From NCBI GenBank assembly GCA_025210525.1, contig JAOARP010000033.1, forward strand, positions 47,861-111,860: a stretch of 64,000 nt of DNA, written 5' to 3'. This DNA comes from Marinisporobacter sp. (GTDB lineage: Bacteria > Bacillota > Clostridia > Peptostreptococcales > Thermotaleaceae). The position numbers and the translations under genes are program-made. This document shows positions 50,953-59,759 of this stretch, one piece after another. Position 1 is the stretch's first letter. The number at the start of each line of letters is the position of its first letter. Under the pieces are notes generated by a model, which did not search any database, had not been told where the DNA came from, and saw only the letters and a list, made by a program, of their open reading frames with translations.

Positions 50953-51444
50953 TTAACGGCTAGTTATAACCTTTTTCTTTATCCTACAAACTCCTAAATA
51001 CAATAAAACACCAACACTTGCCCCAGCACTATCTATCAATACATCCATCACCTGTCCTCCCCTACCAGCTACAAAAAGCTGATGAACTTCATCACTTATT
51101 GCATAAGCTATACAGAACACAAGTGATAATATACTTCCTCTAAAGCCAATGCGACCACTTACCCTAAACCCATTCATTACAATCATCCCTAAAATTAAAT
51201 ACACTGTAAAGTGTGCATACTTTCGCACCATATGATTAAACCTTGCTACCAAATTTGTAGTTGTGCTGGTCTCATCTGCTATAGGAACAATTTTCCCTGC
51301 ATTTTCTATAATCACCTTCGTCACCTTTTTGCTAAGACCATCTGACTGATTTGCTGGTTGAGCAGATAAACAAAATATAATGACAACCCATAAAAATACA
51401 GCTGTCCATGATAATACAACCTTTAATCTTTTCTCTTTAAGCAT
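50953..51444 (-). CDS. VanZ-family membrane protein
   Basis: A 163-residue protein with about four membrane helices and VanZ-family motifs: WVVIIFCLSAQPANQSDGLS at the N-terminus, MVRKYAHFTVYLILGM in the middle and ISDEVHQLFVAGRGGQVMDVLIDSAGASVG near the C-terminus. VanZ gives low-level teicoplanin resistance, but most members have no known role. It is monocistronic and 170 bp downstream of the TPR lipoprotein gene. Confidence 0.9.
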   Translation of the reverse strand: MLKEKRLKVVLSWTAVFLWVVIIFCLSAQPANQSDGLSKKVTKVIIENAGKIVPIADETSTTTNLVARFNHMVRKYAHFTVYLILGMIVMNGFRVSGRIGFRGSILSLVFCIAYAISDEVHQLFVAGRGGQVMDVLIDSAGASVGVLLYLGVCRIKKKVITSR

Positions 51445-51616
51445 TCAATACCTCTTTCCCAATTAGTATATCTATAAAATCTATATCTTATACTTTTTTC
51501 CAATATCTATTCCCTATATCATATCTTTTCCCCTTAAAGGCATTATTATGCATAGCTTTTCTATTAATCATTATATTCATTCAAAAAAGACATTGCAATA
51601 CTTTTAAGTTCATTCC

Positions 51617-52285
51617 TTATTGAGAAACTTCCTTTTCTAATTGTTTCACTAGTTCTTCAATTTCTTTTTTCCCTGCTGAGGTATCTGGTGTTTTTTCTAA
51701 GTATATCTTCAAATTTTCTAATCCCTTTACAGAATCACCTAGATTTAAATAAGAAAGTCCTATAAAACGATAACCTTCAACATAATTTGGTTGATCTATA
51801 ACTCTGCTCATTAATTCAATCGTTTTATTATATTGTTTCTCAAAGAAAATCAATTGGGCTTTCTTAAAAATGAGCTCCGAGAAATTTGGGAATCTTTCTA
51901 ATCCATCATCAAGGATCTTTGATGCATCATCATATTTTCCTTGAAGCATATAAGTTCCTGCTAAATTGTTGTAAGCCTCTTTTAGTTGTGGAGATTTTTC
52001 AATAGCTGCTAAATATGATCCTTCTGCTTTTATATGCTCCTGTGTGTTGCGATAGATATTCCCTAAAGCAAAATTATATTTCCCTTCCTTAGGTAATTGA
52101 TTAATGCATTTTTGTAAAAGCTCTTTAGCTTGTTCATAATCTTCTTTTTTAGCTAAATCAATAGCTTTATTATAATCTTGCTCAACTGATATTCTTACTT
52201 TTTCTTCTTTACTACTACAACCTATAACACTTAGCACAAGTATTATCGAGAGTAGTATATATGCACTATATTTTACTCTTTTCAT
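51617..52285 (-). CDS. TPR-repeat lipoprotein
   Basis: A 222-residue surface lipoprotein with the signal peptide ending SVIGCSS (Cys23). About five tetratricopeptide repeats follow (AIDLAKKEDYEQAKELLQKCI, YNFALGNIYRNTQEHIKAEGSYLAAIEKSP, AYNNLAGTYMLQGKYDDASKIL). It likely acts as a protein-binding scaffold outside the membrane. It lies downstream of the SLH protein gene, after a strong hairpin. Confidence 0.9.
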   Translation of the reverse strand: MKRVKYSAYILLSIILVLSVIGCSSKEEKVRISVEQDYNKAIDLAKKEDYEQAKELLQKCINQLPKEGKYNFALGNIYRNTQEHIKAEGSYLAAIEKSPQLKEAYNNLAGTYMLQGKYDDASKILDDGLERFPNFSELIFKKAQLIFFEKQYNKTIELMSRVIDQPNYVEGYRFIGLSYLNLGDSVKGLENLKIYLEKTPDTSAGKKEIEELVKQLEKEVSQ

Positions 52286-52314
52286 AGTTTTTATTCCCTT
52301 CGTTTATATTACAA

Positions 52315-52347
52315 ATAGAGCTCTTGATATTTGCTCAAGAGCTCTAT
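52315..52347 (-). terminator. Intrinsic terminator after the SLH protein gene
   Basis: Perfect 13-base arms ATAGAGCTCTTGA/TCAAGAGCTCTAT around a 7-base loop; the minus-strand T-tract is short. Confidence 0.75.
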
Positions 52348-52367
52348 TGTTAACTATATAGTTGTTA

Positions 52368-55300
52368 TTACTTTTTGCGATAAACTTCTATAGATACACT
52401 TGTATTGTCTTTGATGGTTAAAATATCAGTCTCTTCAATATCAAAAGCATCCTTAGACACATATACTGCATTTGCTACAGTTGGTACACCATAAACAGCA
52501 TTTGTTACAGTTCTATCAATTTTAAATGTTTCACCTGTAACATCAGCACTAAATGTTACAACAAGATAGTCTGCATTTAGTGTATATGCAGTTGTTGGCT
52601 CTGCTGCTCCTTTTGTAATTGGTGTTCCAAGATTGTTTAGATCATTAGTTCCATATACTGCTCCAAGTACTGTTTCTCCTGTTGAAGTTGCTGTCATAGT
52701 AACTTTTTCTGTTAAAGCAGCACCATTTACTGTTACATTACCAGTCTTATTAGTATATCCTGATTTTGTTACAGTATAACCATAAGTTTCATTTTCTAGA
52801 GAAATAGTTGCACTACCCTTTGAATCAGTAGTTAAGTTTTGACTATTAACACTAATTTTTGCTCCATCAATAGGACTATTACTGTTATTATATACTGCAA
52901 ATGTTACTGTATATTTCGTTGGTGGAGTTGGAGTTGTTGTCATATTAACTGTTTCTGTTAAAGCAGCACCATTTACTGTTACGCTACCAGTCTTATTAGT
53001 ATATCCTGATTTTTCTACAGTATAAGAGTGACTTCCATTTTCTAAAGAAACAGTTGCACTACCCTTTGAATCAGTAGTTAAGTTTTGACTATTAACACTA
53101 ATTTTTGCTCCATCAATAGGACTATTACTGTCATTATATACTGCAAATGTTACTGTATATTTCGTTGGTGGAGTTGGAGTTGCTTTCATAGTATCTGTTT
53201 CTGTTAAAGCAGCACCATTTACTGTTACATTGCCAGACTTATTATTGTATCCTGATTTTTCTACAGTATAAGGATAACTTCCATTTTCTAGAGAAACGGT
53301 TACACTACCATTTGAATCAGTAGTTAAGTTTTGACTATTAACACTAATTTTTGCTCCATCAATAGAACTATTGTTGTCATTATATACTGCAAATGTTACT
53401 GTATATTTTTTTGGTGTTACGTCTTTTATTTCACTTGCATCAAATGTTTTTATTGCACTATTTAATGTAGTTACTGCATTATCAATTTCTGCTTGTGTTA
53501 CATTTTCTTTATCCACTACTGCTTGTGCTACAGTAATAGCTGCTTTTAATGCATCTACTGCCTCTTGTGGATAATTTCCAGATTCATTTCCTACTTTTGC
53601 AGTATCAACCTTATCTTGTGCAGTTTCAATTGCTTTTTTCAATGCAATTGTATTAATCTCTTTTACCTTGTCTTTACCGTCACCAGTTACTTCACTAGGT
53701 TTATTACCATCAATAGTAATTTCTACTTCTGTTTTAACTTCTACAGTTGTAATTTTACCTTCATTTTCTATTTTTACAGTAACTGTTACTGTAACCTTTG
53801 CAACTGTAGTAGTATCAGAAACTTGTAGATCAGCACCTTGTGCTTCTTGTGTAGTTACATTTACTGCTGCTACTGTTTTTGCTTTTACAGCTACTTTAGC
53901 TTTTTGTTTCACTTCAATAGTTCCAAATGAACCATTTCCGTCAATAGTAACATCAGATGTTGTTTCTACACTAACATTAGCAATTGCAGCGCCAGTTTCA
54001 GCTTTTACAGTTACCTTTGCTTTAGCAACTACATTTACACCTGTTACTCCTGCAAGGGCATCAATTTCAGCATTTTCTTTGTTTGCAGTTATTTTTTGTT
54101 CTGGTTTAAATGTTCCTTTTAATTCAACTTTTACAGCTTGTTGAATTTCTACATTACCTAAAGAACCAGCTTCTTGATCTAATTGAACAGCTGATGAAAC
54201 AACTGTTTGTGCAATGTTTGTAGTTCCTGTTGTATGGATACGTACAGGCGCACTTTGAACACCTGTCTTAACTTCCAATTTTGCAGTTACTTTAACATTC
54301 GCAAAATTAATCGAGTGATCTGCTCCAGATAATACTTCAATATTAGTTGCTTCTACATCGCTAATATTTACTGTTCCTGTAGCACCAGGATCAAGAGTCA
54401 ATGTACCATTGATTTTTAAATTTCTCAATGTAACCTTATCTTTATCAATTCTTACATTACCATTGATAGTAGCTGTTCCAGTTGCAGGACCATAAGTCTT
54501 AGCAACAGCATCATCACCATCTATTGTATAGTTTGCATAGTTAAGTGTTACGCCATTTGTAAATGGATCAATAGATGAATCGTTTAATGGAATTTCTTTT
54601 GTTGATGGTGTACTGCTACCACCACCACCGCCACCGCCAGAAGATTGTTTATCTACATCTATTGTAAATGTTTCTTCAGCAGATTCATAACCATCTTTTT
54701 CAGCAGTTACAGTGATTTTTGCTTCTCCTTCTTTGATCCCTTCTACTTTAAGGATATCTTTATCTACTTTTACCTTTGCAATCTTTTCATCACTACTTTT
54801 AGCAGTAATTTTAGCATCTGTTGGTTCTACTTTTACTGCTATGTTTGTAGTTTGATTAACTCTTACAGATTGCTTACTGATTTCTTTGATTGTTACTTTT
54901 TTAGCTTCTTCTTCTTTCTTTTCTTCTGTTACTTCACCCATTGCATTATTAAGGGTTACTACAGCTTCTGCTCTACTAATATTTTTAGTAGGTCTAAAGC
55001 TTCCATCTGGATATCCATGCATATAATCTGCTTCAACAATTGCTCCTATAAATTCTTTACTCCAAGAAGGGATTGCATAAGCATCACTAAAATTATCTAC
55101 TAGCGTTGTAGTTTGCTCTAGATTTTTGATTTTAGCAACAATTACAGCTGCTTCTTGTCTGCTTATAGGATTATTAGGCTTTACTGTACCATCAGCATAA
55201 CCAGATATGTATCCAGCTTTTTTAGCTTTGGCTATTTCATTATAGAACCAATCATTATAGCTTACATCAGTAAAGTCTATTGATGCAGTTTCAGTGAATT

Positions 55301-55589
55301 TAAATGCTTTGTTTACTAAAGCTACAAATTCAGCTCTTGTAATATTATTATTTGGTCTGAAGGTTCCATCTGGATAACCTTTTGCAAGACCTTTATCGAT
55401 CCATTCAGATATTTGTTTATTTGCCCAATGGCTTTGAACATCTGAAACAGATACACTTGATTCAGATACAGCAGATGCATTTGATTCAGCATTTGCTACC
55501 TGAACTGGCATTCCTAAACAGAATACCATTACGGACATGATCATCCATGCCATAAATCTGTTCATTTTTTTTGTTTTCATACTAAACAA
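52368..55589 (-). CDS. Large surface protein with three SLH domains
   Basis: A 1073-residue exported protein. The signal peptide is about 1-34. Three SLH domains lie at about 48-95, 103-155 and 165-215 (GYPDGTFRPNNNITRAE-type motifs) and anchor it to wall polymers. A Big-like domain is at about 230-315, then a Ser/Gly linker (SSGGGGGGGSST), a beta-solenoid-like Val/Thr-rich region (about 335-650) and a FIVAR-like helical domain (about 655-720). Three 82-residue repeats span about 728-973, followed by a C-terminal domain. TTG 55589 lies 9 bp after AGGGGG; ATG 55580 is possible. It is probably a major surface or S-layer protein. A STAB-SD-like site precedes it. Confidence 0.92.
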   Translation of the reverse strand: MFSMKTKKMNRFMAWMIMSVMVFCLGMPVQVANAESNASAVSESSVSVSDVQSHWANKQISEWIDKGLAKGYPDGTFRPNNNITRAEFVALVNKAFKFTETASIDFTDVSYNDWFYNEIAKAKKAGYISGYADGTVKPNNPISRQEAAVIVAKIKNLEQTTTLVDNFSDAYAIPSWSKEFIGAIVEADYMHGYPDGSFRPTKNISRAEAVVTLNNAMGEVTEEKKEEEAKKVTIKEISKQSVRVNQTTNIAVKVEPTDAKITAKSSDEKIAKVKVDKDILKVEGIKEGEAKITVTAEKDGYESAEETFTIDVDKQSSGGGGGGGSSTPSTKEIPLNDSSIDPFTNGVTLNYANYTIDGDDAVAKTYGPATGTATINGNVRIDKDKVTLRNLKINGTLTLDPGATGTVNISDVEATNIEVLSGADHSINFANVKVTAKLEVKTGVQSAPVRIHTTGTTNIAQTVVSSAVQLDQEAGSLGNVEIQQAVKVELKGTFKPEQKITANKENAEIDALAGVTGVNVVAKAKVTVKAETGAAIANVSVETTSDVTIDGNGSFGTIEVKQKAKVAVKAKTVAAVNVTTQEAQGADLQVSDTTTVAKVTVTVTVKIENEGKITTVEVKTEVEITIDGNKPSEVTGDGKDKVKEINTIALKKAIETAQDKVDTAKVGNESGNYPQEAVDALKAAITVAQAVVDKENVTQAEIDNAVTTLNSAIKTFDASEIKDVTPKKYTVTFAVYNDNNSSIDGAKISVNSQNLTTDSNGSVTVSLENGSYPYTVEKSGYNNKSGNVTVNGAALTETDTMKATPTPPTKYTVTFAVYNDSNSPIDGAKISVNSQNLTTDSKGSATVSLENGSHSYTVEKSGYTNKTGSVTVNGAALTETVNMTTTPTPPTKYTVTFAVYNNSNSPIDGAKISVNSQNLTTDSKGSATISLENETYGYTVTKSGYTNKTGNVTVNGAALTEKVTMTATSTGETVLGAVYGTNDLNNLGTPITKGAAEPTTAYTLNADYLVVTFSADVTGETFKIDRTVTNAVYGVPTVANAVYVSKDAFDIEETDILTIKDNTSVSIEVYRKK
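52671..53408 (-). repeat. Three direct repeats of 246 bp in the SLH protein gene
   Basis: Near-identical units exactly 246 bp apart (82 codons each, beginning KYTVTFAVYN), encoding beta-sandwich repeats with the motifs IDGAKISVNSQNLTTDS, SLENGSY and NVTVNGAALTE. The first unit is the most diverged. Confidence 0.95.
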
Positions 55590-55649
55590 CTTTAAGGGCC
55601 CCCTTTTCTCAAGTCAAAAACTATTTTTTTGTGAAGAAAAATGATCCAC

Positions 55650-55658
55650 CCTCCTTTC
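55650..55658 (-). promoter_or_regulatory. STAB-SD-like element in the SLH mRNA leader
   Basis: GAAAGGAGG, a perfect Shine-Dalgarno sequence about 60 nt upstream of the start codon with no long frame behind it. It is identical to the 5' stabiliser motif of Bacillus cry3A-type mRNAs, where ribosome binding protects the transcript. Confidence 0.55.
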
Positions 55659-55777
55659 AAAAAAATTTAAATAAAAAAAAGCTAAGGATATCCACTTATA
55701 TTATCACATATTTTTGGAGATTTGTGTGTCAAACTTTGTCGATATTATATTTTTTACTTATTTTATAAAAACTTAAC

Positions 55778-56311
55778 TTATGTAAAATAATATCTACAAA
55801 CCCATACAGAAGCGAATATAGCTGCTATATGAGATATTAATGCAGCAGGAAGGGTATGCCTTCCTCTTTTAATACCTACAGCCCCAAAATATACAGCCAT
55901 GGTGTAAAAGATGGTCTCAGCAGAGCCCATCATGGTAGATGCTACTCTTCCAATAAATGAATCCGGCCCATAAGTAGTTACCAAGTCCTTTACAATCCCA
56001 AGAGAACCACTTCCTGATATGGGTCTCATAATAGCTAAAGGTAATATTTCACTTGGAATTCCTAAAACCTCTGTAACAGGTGATAGTATTTTAGTGAATA
56101 AATACAATGCTCCTGAATCCTTAAAAATTCCTATAGCTAAAAAAATAGCAATCAAGTATGGCATGATCCGAATAGATGTTTTAAATCCTTCTCCTGCCCC
56201 TTCTACGAAGGCATCATACATGTTTATTCTTTTGATCATTCCATGTAATAAAATAATCGTAATCATGATAGGAATAATCATGATAGATAAAAGCTTTAAT
56301 ATTTCAATCAT
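55778..56311 (-). CDS. spmB: Spore maturation protein B
   Basis: A 177-residue membrane protein of the nucleoside-recognition (Gate) family. It has five or six helices and the SpmB motifs FVEGAGEGFKTSIRIMPYLIAIFLAIGIF, LPLAIMRPISGSGSLGIV and STMMGSAETIFYTMAVYFG. SpmA and SpmB are needed for full dehydration of the spore core. It begins 1 bp after the spmA stop. Confidence 0.96.
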   Translation of the reverse strand: MIEILKLLSIMIIPIMITIILLHGMIKRINMYDAFVEGAGEGFKTSIRIMPYLIAIFLAIGIFKDSGALYLFTKILSPVTEVLGIPSEILPLAIMRPISGSGSLGIVKDLVTTYGPDSFIGRVASTMMGSAETIFYTMAVYFGAVGIKRGRHTLPAALISHIAAIFASVWVCRYYFT

Positions 56312-56312
56312 T

Positions 56313-56888
56313 TTAATATTTCCTTTCTAATAATTTACAGGTTATGATCCCTACAATAGTAGAAACGGTTGTTGCAACTAAAGAAGTTCCTATTATCTCT
56401 GTAGGGTTTAGACTTCCTGCATCTGCACGAATTTTAAGTACAGATAATGGAATCAACTGAATAGATGACATATTGATGACTAAAAACATACACATAGAAT
56501 TGCTTGCTGCTCTTTTATGGGGATTCATACGTTGAAGCTCATCCATCGTTTTTAGCCCTAGTGCTGTTGCAGAATTTCCTGCCCCAAACATGTTGACAAC
56601 CATATTCATAACAATACTGCTAATTGCTGGATGATCTTTAGGGATTTCTGGGTACAATAGTCTTATAAAGGGACTCATGAATTTTCCTATTTTTTTGATA
56701 AGCCCTGATTTTTCTGCTATATTCATAAGCCCTAGCCATACTGCCATAATTCCTGTAAGACCTATTGCAAATACTACTGCCTCTTGAGTATTCTTAATAA
56801 CTGCATCATTAATCACATGGGTGTTTTGAGTAAGTACTGCAACAAGCATCCCCCCTATAATCATCACAAACCAAATTATATTCATCAT
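56313..56888 (-). CDS. spmA: Spore maturation protein A
   Basis: A 191-residue Gate-family membrane protein with SpmA motifs MAVWLGLMNIAEKSGL, LLYPEIPKDHPAISSIVMNM and NMFGAGNSATALGLKTMDELQ. Paired with spmB downstream, it acts in the mother-cell or forespore membranes during spore maturation. This shows that the organism forms endospores. Confidence 0.96.
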   Translation of the reverse strand: MMNIIWFVMIIGGMLVAVLTQNTHVINDAVIKNTQEAVVFAIGLTGIMAVWLGLMNIAEKSGLIKKIGKFMSPFIRLLYPEIPKDHPAISSIVMNMVVNMFGAGNSATALGLKTMDELQRMNPHKRAASNSMCMFLVINMSSIQLIPLSVLKIRADAGSLNPTEIIGTSLVATTVSTIVGIITCKLLERKY

Positions 56889-57069
56889 TTTTTTCTCCCC
56901 ATTTCTTATATAAGTTCTTATGAAAGTATATGATCAACCCTAAAAGACATATGAATACAAATCATGTATCTTCTATTTTGTATAAAAAATTTGTAGACTT
57001 CTCTTCATAAAATGTATAAAATTTAGATTAAACGAACATTTTATCTATCAAGAAAAGGAGTTGATATTC

Positions 57070-57489
57070 ATGGAAGAAAATTTTATGTACGCTAACGTTT
57101 ATTTTTTCGTTAAATCCTGTTTTAAGATAACAAAAGAAAATTTAGAAATCCAGTTTCCCAAAATGTTTCTATTTATGCCTACTGGAAAAGAACATGCTCA
57201 ACATCCATTAGGTCAGATCAGTGAAATAAAACTTGATAAAAAAGCCTATACGACCTCATTGATTTTAGGATTCATACTAAGTTATTTTGCTTTTGACACA
57301 TTTCGTCTGAGTCTTTTATGGGGATGGTTATTTTTAATTATAGGGATTTGTACTGTTTTCAACGCTTACAAGACCTTTATCGTAATTAAAGATCATCAAG
57401 GTGAAGAAACATCTTACTCCATCTCTTATTTTGAACGTTCTAAGGCTGAATCTTTTATAAATGAAGTAAATAATACTTTGTTAAAATAA
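57070..57489 (+). CDS. Unknown membrane protein (139 aa)
   Basis: A 139-residue protein. The N-terminal half (VYFFVKSCFKITKENLEIQFPKMFLFMPTGKEHAQHPLGQISEIKLDK) reads like a PH-type beta domain. Two membrane helices follow (about 64-80 and 84-100) and then a short strand-rich C-terminus. ATG 57070 is 9 bp after AAAGGAG. No close family is recognised; the design recalls membrane-anchored PH-domain proteins. The DUF948 gene follows 56 bp later. Confidence 0.75.
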   Translation: MEENFMYANVYFFVKSCFKITKENLEIQFPKMFLFMPTGKEHAQHPLGQISEIKLDKKAYTTSLILGFILSYFAFDTFRLSLLWGWLFLIIGICTVFNAYKTFIVIKDHQGEETSYSISYFERSKAESFINEVNNTLLK

Positions 57490-57545
57490 AAGATGCATAA
57501 TATACAAAACTAATTCGTATAGATCTATGAAAGGAGTGATATTTT

Positions 57546-57941
57546 TTGAATGCTCAAATTTCATTAGGAGATCTTGGTATGGTTCTCTTAGGCATTGCTT
57601 TTTTAGTTTTAATCATTTATGCTATTATCCTTTTAAAGAATTTAAGCGATACCATTAAGCTTGTACAAAACACTTTAAGAAGAAATCAATCTAATATTGA
57701 TGGTATCCTGAATGAAGCACCTTCTATTGCTAAAAATATAGAAAGCATCAGTGGTGATGTATCACAAGATATACAATCCCTTCAGAAAACCTTCGATACA
57801 ATTACTAGCAATGCAGAAGCAGCTGCCACTTCTTTCTCGAAAAATTCAAATTTTTTAAATTGGATTATTAGTGGAATACAAATTATTTATTCTGCAAAGG
57901 AACTCATAGGAACTTCTTCTATTAGAAAAAGAAGAGAATAG
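57546..57941 (+). CDS. DUF948-like membrane protein
   Basis: A 131-residue protein with one N-terminal membrane helix (GMVLLGIAFLVLIIYAIILL). A helical region follows whose pattern (LSDTIKLVQNTLRRNQSNIDGILNEAPSIAKNIESIS) matches DUF948, a family of unknown function often near the cell wall or in general-stress genes. TTG 57546 lies about 9 bp after AAGGAG. A terminator overlaps the stop codon. Confidence 0.85.
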   Translation: MNAQISLGDLGMVLLGIAFLVLIIYAIILLKNLSDTIKLVQNTLRRNQSNIDGILNEAPSIAKNIESISGDVSQDIQSLQKTFDTITSNAEAAATSFSKNSNFLNWIISGIQIIYSAKELIGTSSIRKRRE

Positions 57942-57962
57942 CCATCTATTCTCTTCTTTTTT
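57926..57962 (+). terminator. Intrinsic terminator overlapping the DUF948 stop
   Basis: Arms AGAAGAGAATAG/CTATTCTCTTCT with a 4-base loop and a following T-tract. Confidence 0.9.
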
Positions 57963-58137
57963 GAGTAAATTATAAATGTTTTCTATTCTTATATCTTCAT
58001 CTTTCCTACTTTATATAAACAATATTAGAATTTATACAATTTTTTTAAATTTATAGTTGACTTTTATTTACAGTTCTGGTACGATTTAATTACACCAAAA
58101 AAAATGTCGAATGTTGTAGAAGAAAGGAGATGGATAT

Positions 58138-58377
58138 ATGAAATCCACAGGTATTGTAAGAAAAGTAGACGAACTAGGCAGAGTTGTACTCCCAATCGAG
58201 TTAAGAAGGACATTAAACATCAAAGAAAAGGACGCATTAGAAATTTATGTTGATAAAGATCAAATTATTCTAAAAAAATATGAGCCAGCATGTATCTTTT
58301 GTGGACAGGCAAAGGATATCACAAATTTCAAAGGTAAAAATATTTGCCCGGCTTGCATTGAAGAATTAGGTAAATAA
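58138..58377 (+). CDS. AbrB-family transition-state regulator with C-terminal zinc motif
   Basis: A 79-residue DNA-binding protein. The N-terminal SpoVT-AbrB swapped-hairpin barrel (MKSTGIVRKVDELGRVVLPIELRRTLNI) is followed by a C-terminal part with two CxxC pairs (ACIFCGQ and ICPACIEEL), which may bind zinc. AbrB-like proteins repress stationary-phase and sporulation genes. It follows GAAAGGAG and stands alone on the plus strand between the trmN6-like and spm regions, in the position abrB has in the Bacillus cluster. Confidence 0.93.
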   Translation: MKSTGIVRKVDELGRVVLPIELRRTLNIKEKDALEIYVDKDQIILKKYEPACIFCGQAKDITNFKGKNICPACIEELGK

Positions 58378-58378
58378 A

Positions 58379-58411
58379 AAAAATACTTGTGTGTTTGCAC
58401 AAGTATTTTTT
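58379..58411. terminator. Bidirectional terminator
   Basis: Arms AAATACTTGTG/CACAAGTATTT followed by Ts, between convergent abrB-type and methyltransferase genes. Confidence 0.88.
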
Positions 58412-59153
58412 ATTTATCTCTTCCATATATTTCATGAATTTCATCTGTATATGTTCCATCTTCATTATAAACATACAAAGGATCCATAAATTTCAGTTCG
58501 GGTTTTCCATATTTCACACATTGTATTAATAAGATATTTGGTTTTTTATTTTTATTAGGATGTACAAATCTTATTTTCTTTGGCTCTAATTTATATTTTC
58601 TACACAAGTAAATAATATCTACTAGTCTATGAGGTCTATGCACCATATAAAAATGACCTCTATCTTTTACAAGCTTACTAGAAACAGAAATAATATCTTC
58701 TAAATTGCATTTCACTTCATGCCTTGATATGGCTTTCATGCTTTCAGGATTTAAAAGTCCTCCACCTGCATTCATATATGGAGGATTAGAGGTAACACAA
58801 TCGAATGTATAGGCTTTCGTATGCTCTAAGATGTTTTTCAAATCTTCTTGAATAATTTTTACACGCTCTTCTAATTGGTTTAACTTTACACTTCTTAAAG
58901 CCATCTCTGCAACTGATTCCTGAATTTCAACTCCCCAAATTTCTTTGGCATTTGTCTTTCCTGCTAAAAGTATAGGAATGATTCCTGTTCCTGTCCCTAA
59001 ATCTATTACACGCCAGTTTTTTCTTATTTCACAAAAATTACTTAAAAGTACTGCATCTATTCCAAAGCAAAATCCCTTTGGATCTTGTATGAGCCTCAGC
59101 CCTTTACACTGCAAGTCATCTACTCTTTCATGTTCTTTCACTAAATTTTCCAT
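58410..59153 (-). CDS. tRNA1(Val) adenine-37 N6-methyltransferase family protein (YabB/TrmN6)
   Basis: A 247-residue SAM-dependent methyltransferase. It has the SAM loop VIDLGTGTGIIPILLAGK, EIWGVEIQE and the N6-adenine motif VTSNPPYMNAGG. The short N-terminal segment (DDLQCKGLRLIQDPKGFCFGIDAVLLSNF) is typical of YabB/TrmN6. It probably methylates a tRNA adenosine. In the Bacillus order it lies between yaaT and abrB, as here. Confidence 0.93.
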   Translation of the reverse strand: MENLVKEHERVDDLQCKGLRLIQDPKGFCFGIDAVLLSNFCEIRKNWRVIDLGTGTGIIPILLAGKTNAKEIWGVEIQESVAEMALRSVKLNQLEERVKIIQEDLKNILEHTKAYTFDCVTSNPPYMNAGGGLLNPESMKAISRHEVKCNLEDIISVSSKLVKDRGHFYMVHRPHRLVDIIYLCRKYKLEPKKIRFVHPNKNKKPNILLIQCVKYGKPELKFMDPLYVYNEDGTYTDEIHEIYGRDK

Positions 59154-59173
59154 AATTCCTATCTCTCCTAATT

Positions 59174-59424
59174 CTACTCCTGTTTGTTTAATGTATTTTC
59201 GATTTTTTCGGTCGCCTTTTCTTTATCCATACTTTGAGTGACAGACGCTGTTACGATTCCTTCTTTATAAATAATATAAGTAGCAGGAAATGCTCTTCCC
59301 TTATATTTAACAGATATGTTTCCATCTACATCATACAATATGGGAAATGTATATCCTTTTCCTCTTTAATTATTTGAGCTTTCCCATCCGTCTCCTGTGA
59401 CTGAATAATGTAAAGGTTTTTATA
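59174..59424 (-). pseudogene. Thioredoxin-like (TlpA/ResA type) remnant, frameshifted
   Basis: Minus-strand codons from about 59424 read LYIIQSQETDGKAQIIKEEK, then the frame shifts near 59340 and continues FPILYDVDGNISVKYKGRAF with PATYIIYKEGIVTASV, to TAG 59174-59176. These match the middle and C-terminal half of TlpA/ResA-type thioredoxins (peroxiredoxin-like FPxLxDxxG and PxTxxI motifs). The N-terminal CxxC part is absent. A single base in a T run would restore the frame. It lies between the ferredoxin and methyltransferase genes and has no start or ribosome-binding site. Confidence 0.75.
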
Positions 59425-59471
59425 CCATTATACTACAATCTAAAAAATAAATGCAGAAAACTATTTCTACA

Positions 59472-59500
59472 AAAAAACCCCTCATTACAGGGGCTTTTAT
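59472..59500 (-). terminator. Terminator after the ferredoxin gene
   Basis: CCCC/GGGG stem with flanking A-T pairs and a run of Ts on the minus strand. Confidence 0.85.
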
Positions 59501-59502
59501 GG

Positions 59503-59712
<210 letters not shown>

Positions 59713-59759
59713 CTAAGTATTTCCTATCCCTACATAAATTATAACAATCCTACTCCATT

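Noticed and set aside
53371..54144. Several long plus-strand open frames opposite the SLH protein gene
   Set aside because: They mirror the Val/Thr-rich coding strand, lack ribosome-binding sites and have the composition expected of antisense frames.
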